Assembly: GCA_938022295.1 (NCBI GenBank) | Contig: CALIDR010000199.1 | Coordinates: 1-7,097 of the forward strand | Reading direction: 5' to 3' | Length of the DNA stretch: 7,097 nt | DNA from: an uncultured Burkholderiaceae bacterium | Lineage (GTDB): Bacteria > Pseudomonadota > Gammaproteobacteria > Burkholderiales > Burkholderiaceae_C | Shown here: one piece after another, positions 5,994 to 7,097 of the stretch | Layout of the letters: each line of letters begins with the position of its first letter | Numbering within the stretch: the stretch's first letter is position 1 | Notes under the pieces: generated by a model | Seen by the model: only the letters and a program-made list of their open reading frames with translations | Told to the model about the DNA's origin: nothing | Databases searched by the model: none | Program-made: the position numbers and the translations under genes

Positions 5994-7097
5994 ATGCAAG
6001 CCGTTCGTCGCCAGTTCAACCTTTCGCTCGCCGCCGTCGCCGCCGCCGCGGCGCAGGGCCTGCCCGCCGCCGCGCTCGCGCAGAACACGATCAAGGTCGG
6101 CGTGCTGCACTCGCTGTCAGGCACGATGGCGATCTCGGAGACGGTGCTCAAGGACACCGTGCTGATGGCCATCGACGAGATCAACGCCAAGGGCGGCGTG
6201 CTCGGCCGCAAGCTCGAGCCGGTCGTCGTCGACCCGGCGTCGAACTGGCCGCTGTTCGCCGAGCGCGCGCGCCAGCTGCTGTCGCAGGACAAGGTCGCCG
6301 TCGTCTTCGGCTGCTGGACCAGCGTCAGCCGCAAGAGCGTGCTGCCGGTGTTCGAGGAGCTCAACGGGCTGCTGTTCTACCCCGTGCAGTACGAAGGCGA
6401 GGAGATCTCGCGCAACGTGTTCTATACCGGCGCGGCGCCGAACCAGCAGGCCATTCCCGCCGTCGAGTACCTGATGAGCAAGGACGGCGGCGAGGCCAAG
6501 CGCTTCGTGCTGCTGGGCACCGACTACGTGTACCCGCGCACGACGAACAAGATCCTGCGCGCGTTCCTGAACAGCAAGGGCATCACCGATGCCGACATCA
6601 TGGAGGAGTACACGCCGTTCGGCCACGCCGACTACCAGAGCATCATCGCCAAGATCAAGCGCTTCGCCAGCGAGGGCAAAAAGACGGCGGTCGTCTCGAC
6701 GATCAACGGCGACTCCAACGTGCCGTTCTACAAGGAGCTCGGCAACCAGGGCCTGAAGGCCACCGACGTGCCGGTCGTCGCGTTCTCGGTCGGCGAGGAG
6801 GAACTGCGCGGCGTCGACACCAAGCCGCTCGTCGGCCACCTCGCGGCGTGGAACTACTTCATGAGCCTGAAGAACCCGACGAACGACGCCTTCGTCAAGA
6901 AGTGGAGCGACTACGCGAAGGCGAAGAACATCCCCGGCCACAAGGACCGCCCGCTCACCAACGACCCGATGGAGGCCACCTACATCGGCGTGCACATGTG
7001 GGCGCAGGCGGTCGAGAAGGCCAAGAGCACCGACGTCGACAAGGTGCGCGTGGCGATGGCCGGCCAGACGTTCAACGCCCCGAGCGGCTTCGTCGCC
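5994..7097 (+). CDS. urtA: Urea ABC transporter, periplasmic substrate-binding protein (first 368 residues)
   Basis: This is the soluble receptor of the UrtABCDE high-affinity urea importer, acting in the periplasm. The first 29 residues form a signal peptide with a twin Arg (RRQFNLSL), an Ala-rich core and an ALA-Q cleavage site. The RR with Phe two positions on is Tat-like, but Sec export is possible. The mature part starts QNTIKVGVLHSLSGTMAISE, the type I periplasmic binding fold of the branched-chain amino acid/amide group, and continues with GGVLGRKLEPVVVDPASNWP, VFGCWTSVSRKSVLPVFEE and LFYPVQYEGEE, all typical of UrtA. The frame is open at 7097. The family is about 420 residues, so some 50 are missing. 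FmdD-type short-chain amide receptors are close relatives, but the neighbouring urease genes favour urea. It probably starts its own transcript from the promoter at 5921-5949, with the rest of the transporter beyond the edge. Confidence 0.94.
   Translation, partial: MQAVRRQFNLSLAAVAAAAAQGLPAAALAQNTIKVGVLHSLSGTMAISETVLKDTVLMAIDEINAKGGVLGRKLEPVVVDPASNWPLFAERARQLLSQDKVAVVFGCWTSVSRKSVLPVFEELNGLLFYPVQYEGEEISRNVFYTGAAPNQQAIPAVEYLMSKDGGEAKRFVLLGTDYVYPRTTNKILRAFLNSKGITDADIMEEYTPFGHADYQSIIAKIKRFASEGKKTAVVSTINGDSNVPFYKELGNQGLKATDVPVVAFSVGEEELRGVDTKPLVGHLAAWNYFMSLKNPTNDAFVKKWSDYAKAKNIPGHKDRPLTNDPMEATYIGVHMWAQAVEKAKSTDVDKVRVAMAGQTFNAPSGFVA

Overview
This GC-rich window (roughly 70% G+C by eye) looks chromosomal and Burkholderiales-like, perhaps from the Rubrivivax/Leptothrix/Methylibium group. 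The closeness of UreA, UreB, UreC and UrtA to betaproteobacterial forms as I remember them supports this, as does a hairpin-rich intergenic element of a kind I recall from Comamonadaceae-type genomes. No search was run. The window is the control and uptake end of a urea-utilisation locus, built as two divergent arms around a short intergenic region (1315-1401).

Left arm, minus strand, read from 1314 down to 1: ureA (urease gamma), a 57-codon gene for a His-rich secreted or membrane-anchored peptide (793-966), ureB (urease beta), a 26-codon mini-ORF inside a hairpin-rich intergenic element (408-488), and ureC (urease alpha), which runs off the left edge after 135 residues. The genes are closely packed and are probably one transcript. 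A perfect 8-bp hairpin (986-1004) lies between ureA and the small gene, just ahead of that gene's strong Shine-Dalgarno sequence. No ureD lies between ureA and the divergent gene.

Right arm, plus strand: an 1161-residue hybrid sensor kinase (1402-4887), a LuxR-type response regulator (4884-5891) joined to it by an ATGA overlap, and urtA (from 5994, cut by the right edge), the periplasmic binding protein of the urea ABC importer. The kinase is a fusion of a full-length NCS1-type nucleobase/cation symporter domain, an eight-cysteine linker, two more membrane helices, a HisKA/HATPase kinase core, a receiver domain and a helical tail. It looks like a transporter-derived receptor. The space before urtA holds a perfect inverted repeat, TACGCC-ACTC-GGCGTA, directly upstream of a weak sigma70-like promoter, which is where an activator such as the neighbouring regulator would bind.

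Inferred working model: the NCS1-kinase senses a nitrogenous solute (a nucleobase, hydantoin or allantoin-type compound, or urea itself) and phosphorylates the LuxR regulator. The regulator then activates urtA and its downstream genes, and perhaps the divergent urease operon. Imported urea is hydrolysed by the urease encoded on the left arm. The most unusual items are the transporter-kinase fusion with its Cys-rich linker, the small His-rich peptide between ureA and ureB, and the hairpin element with its mini-ORF between ureB and ureC.
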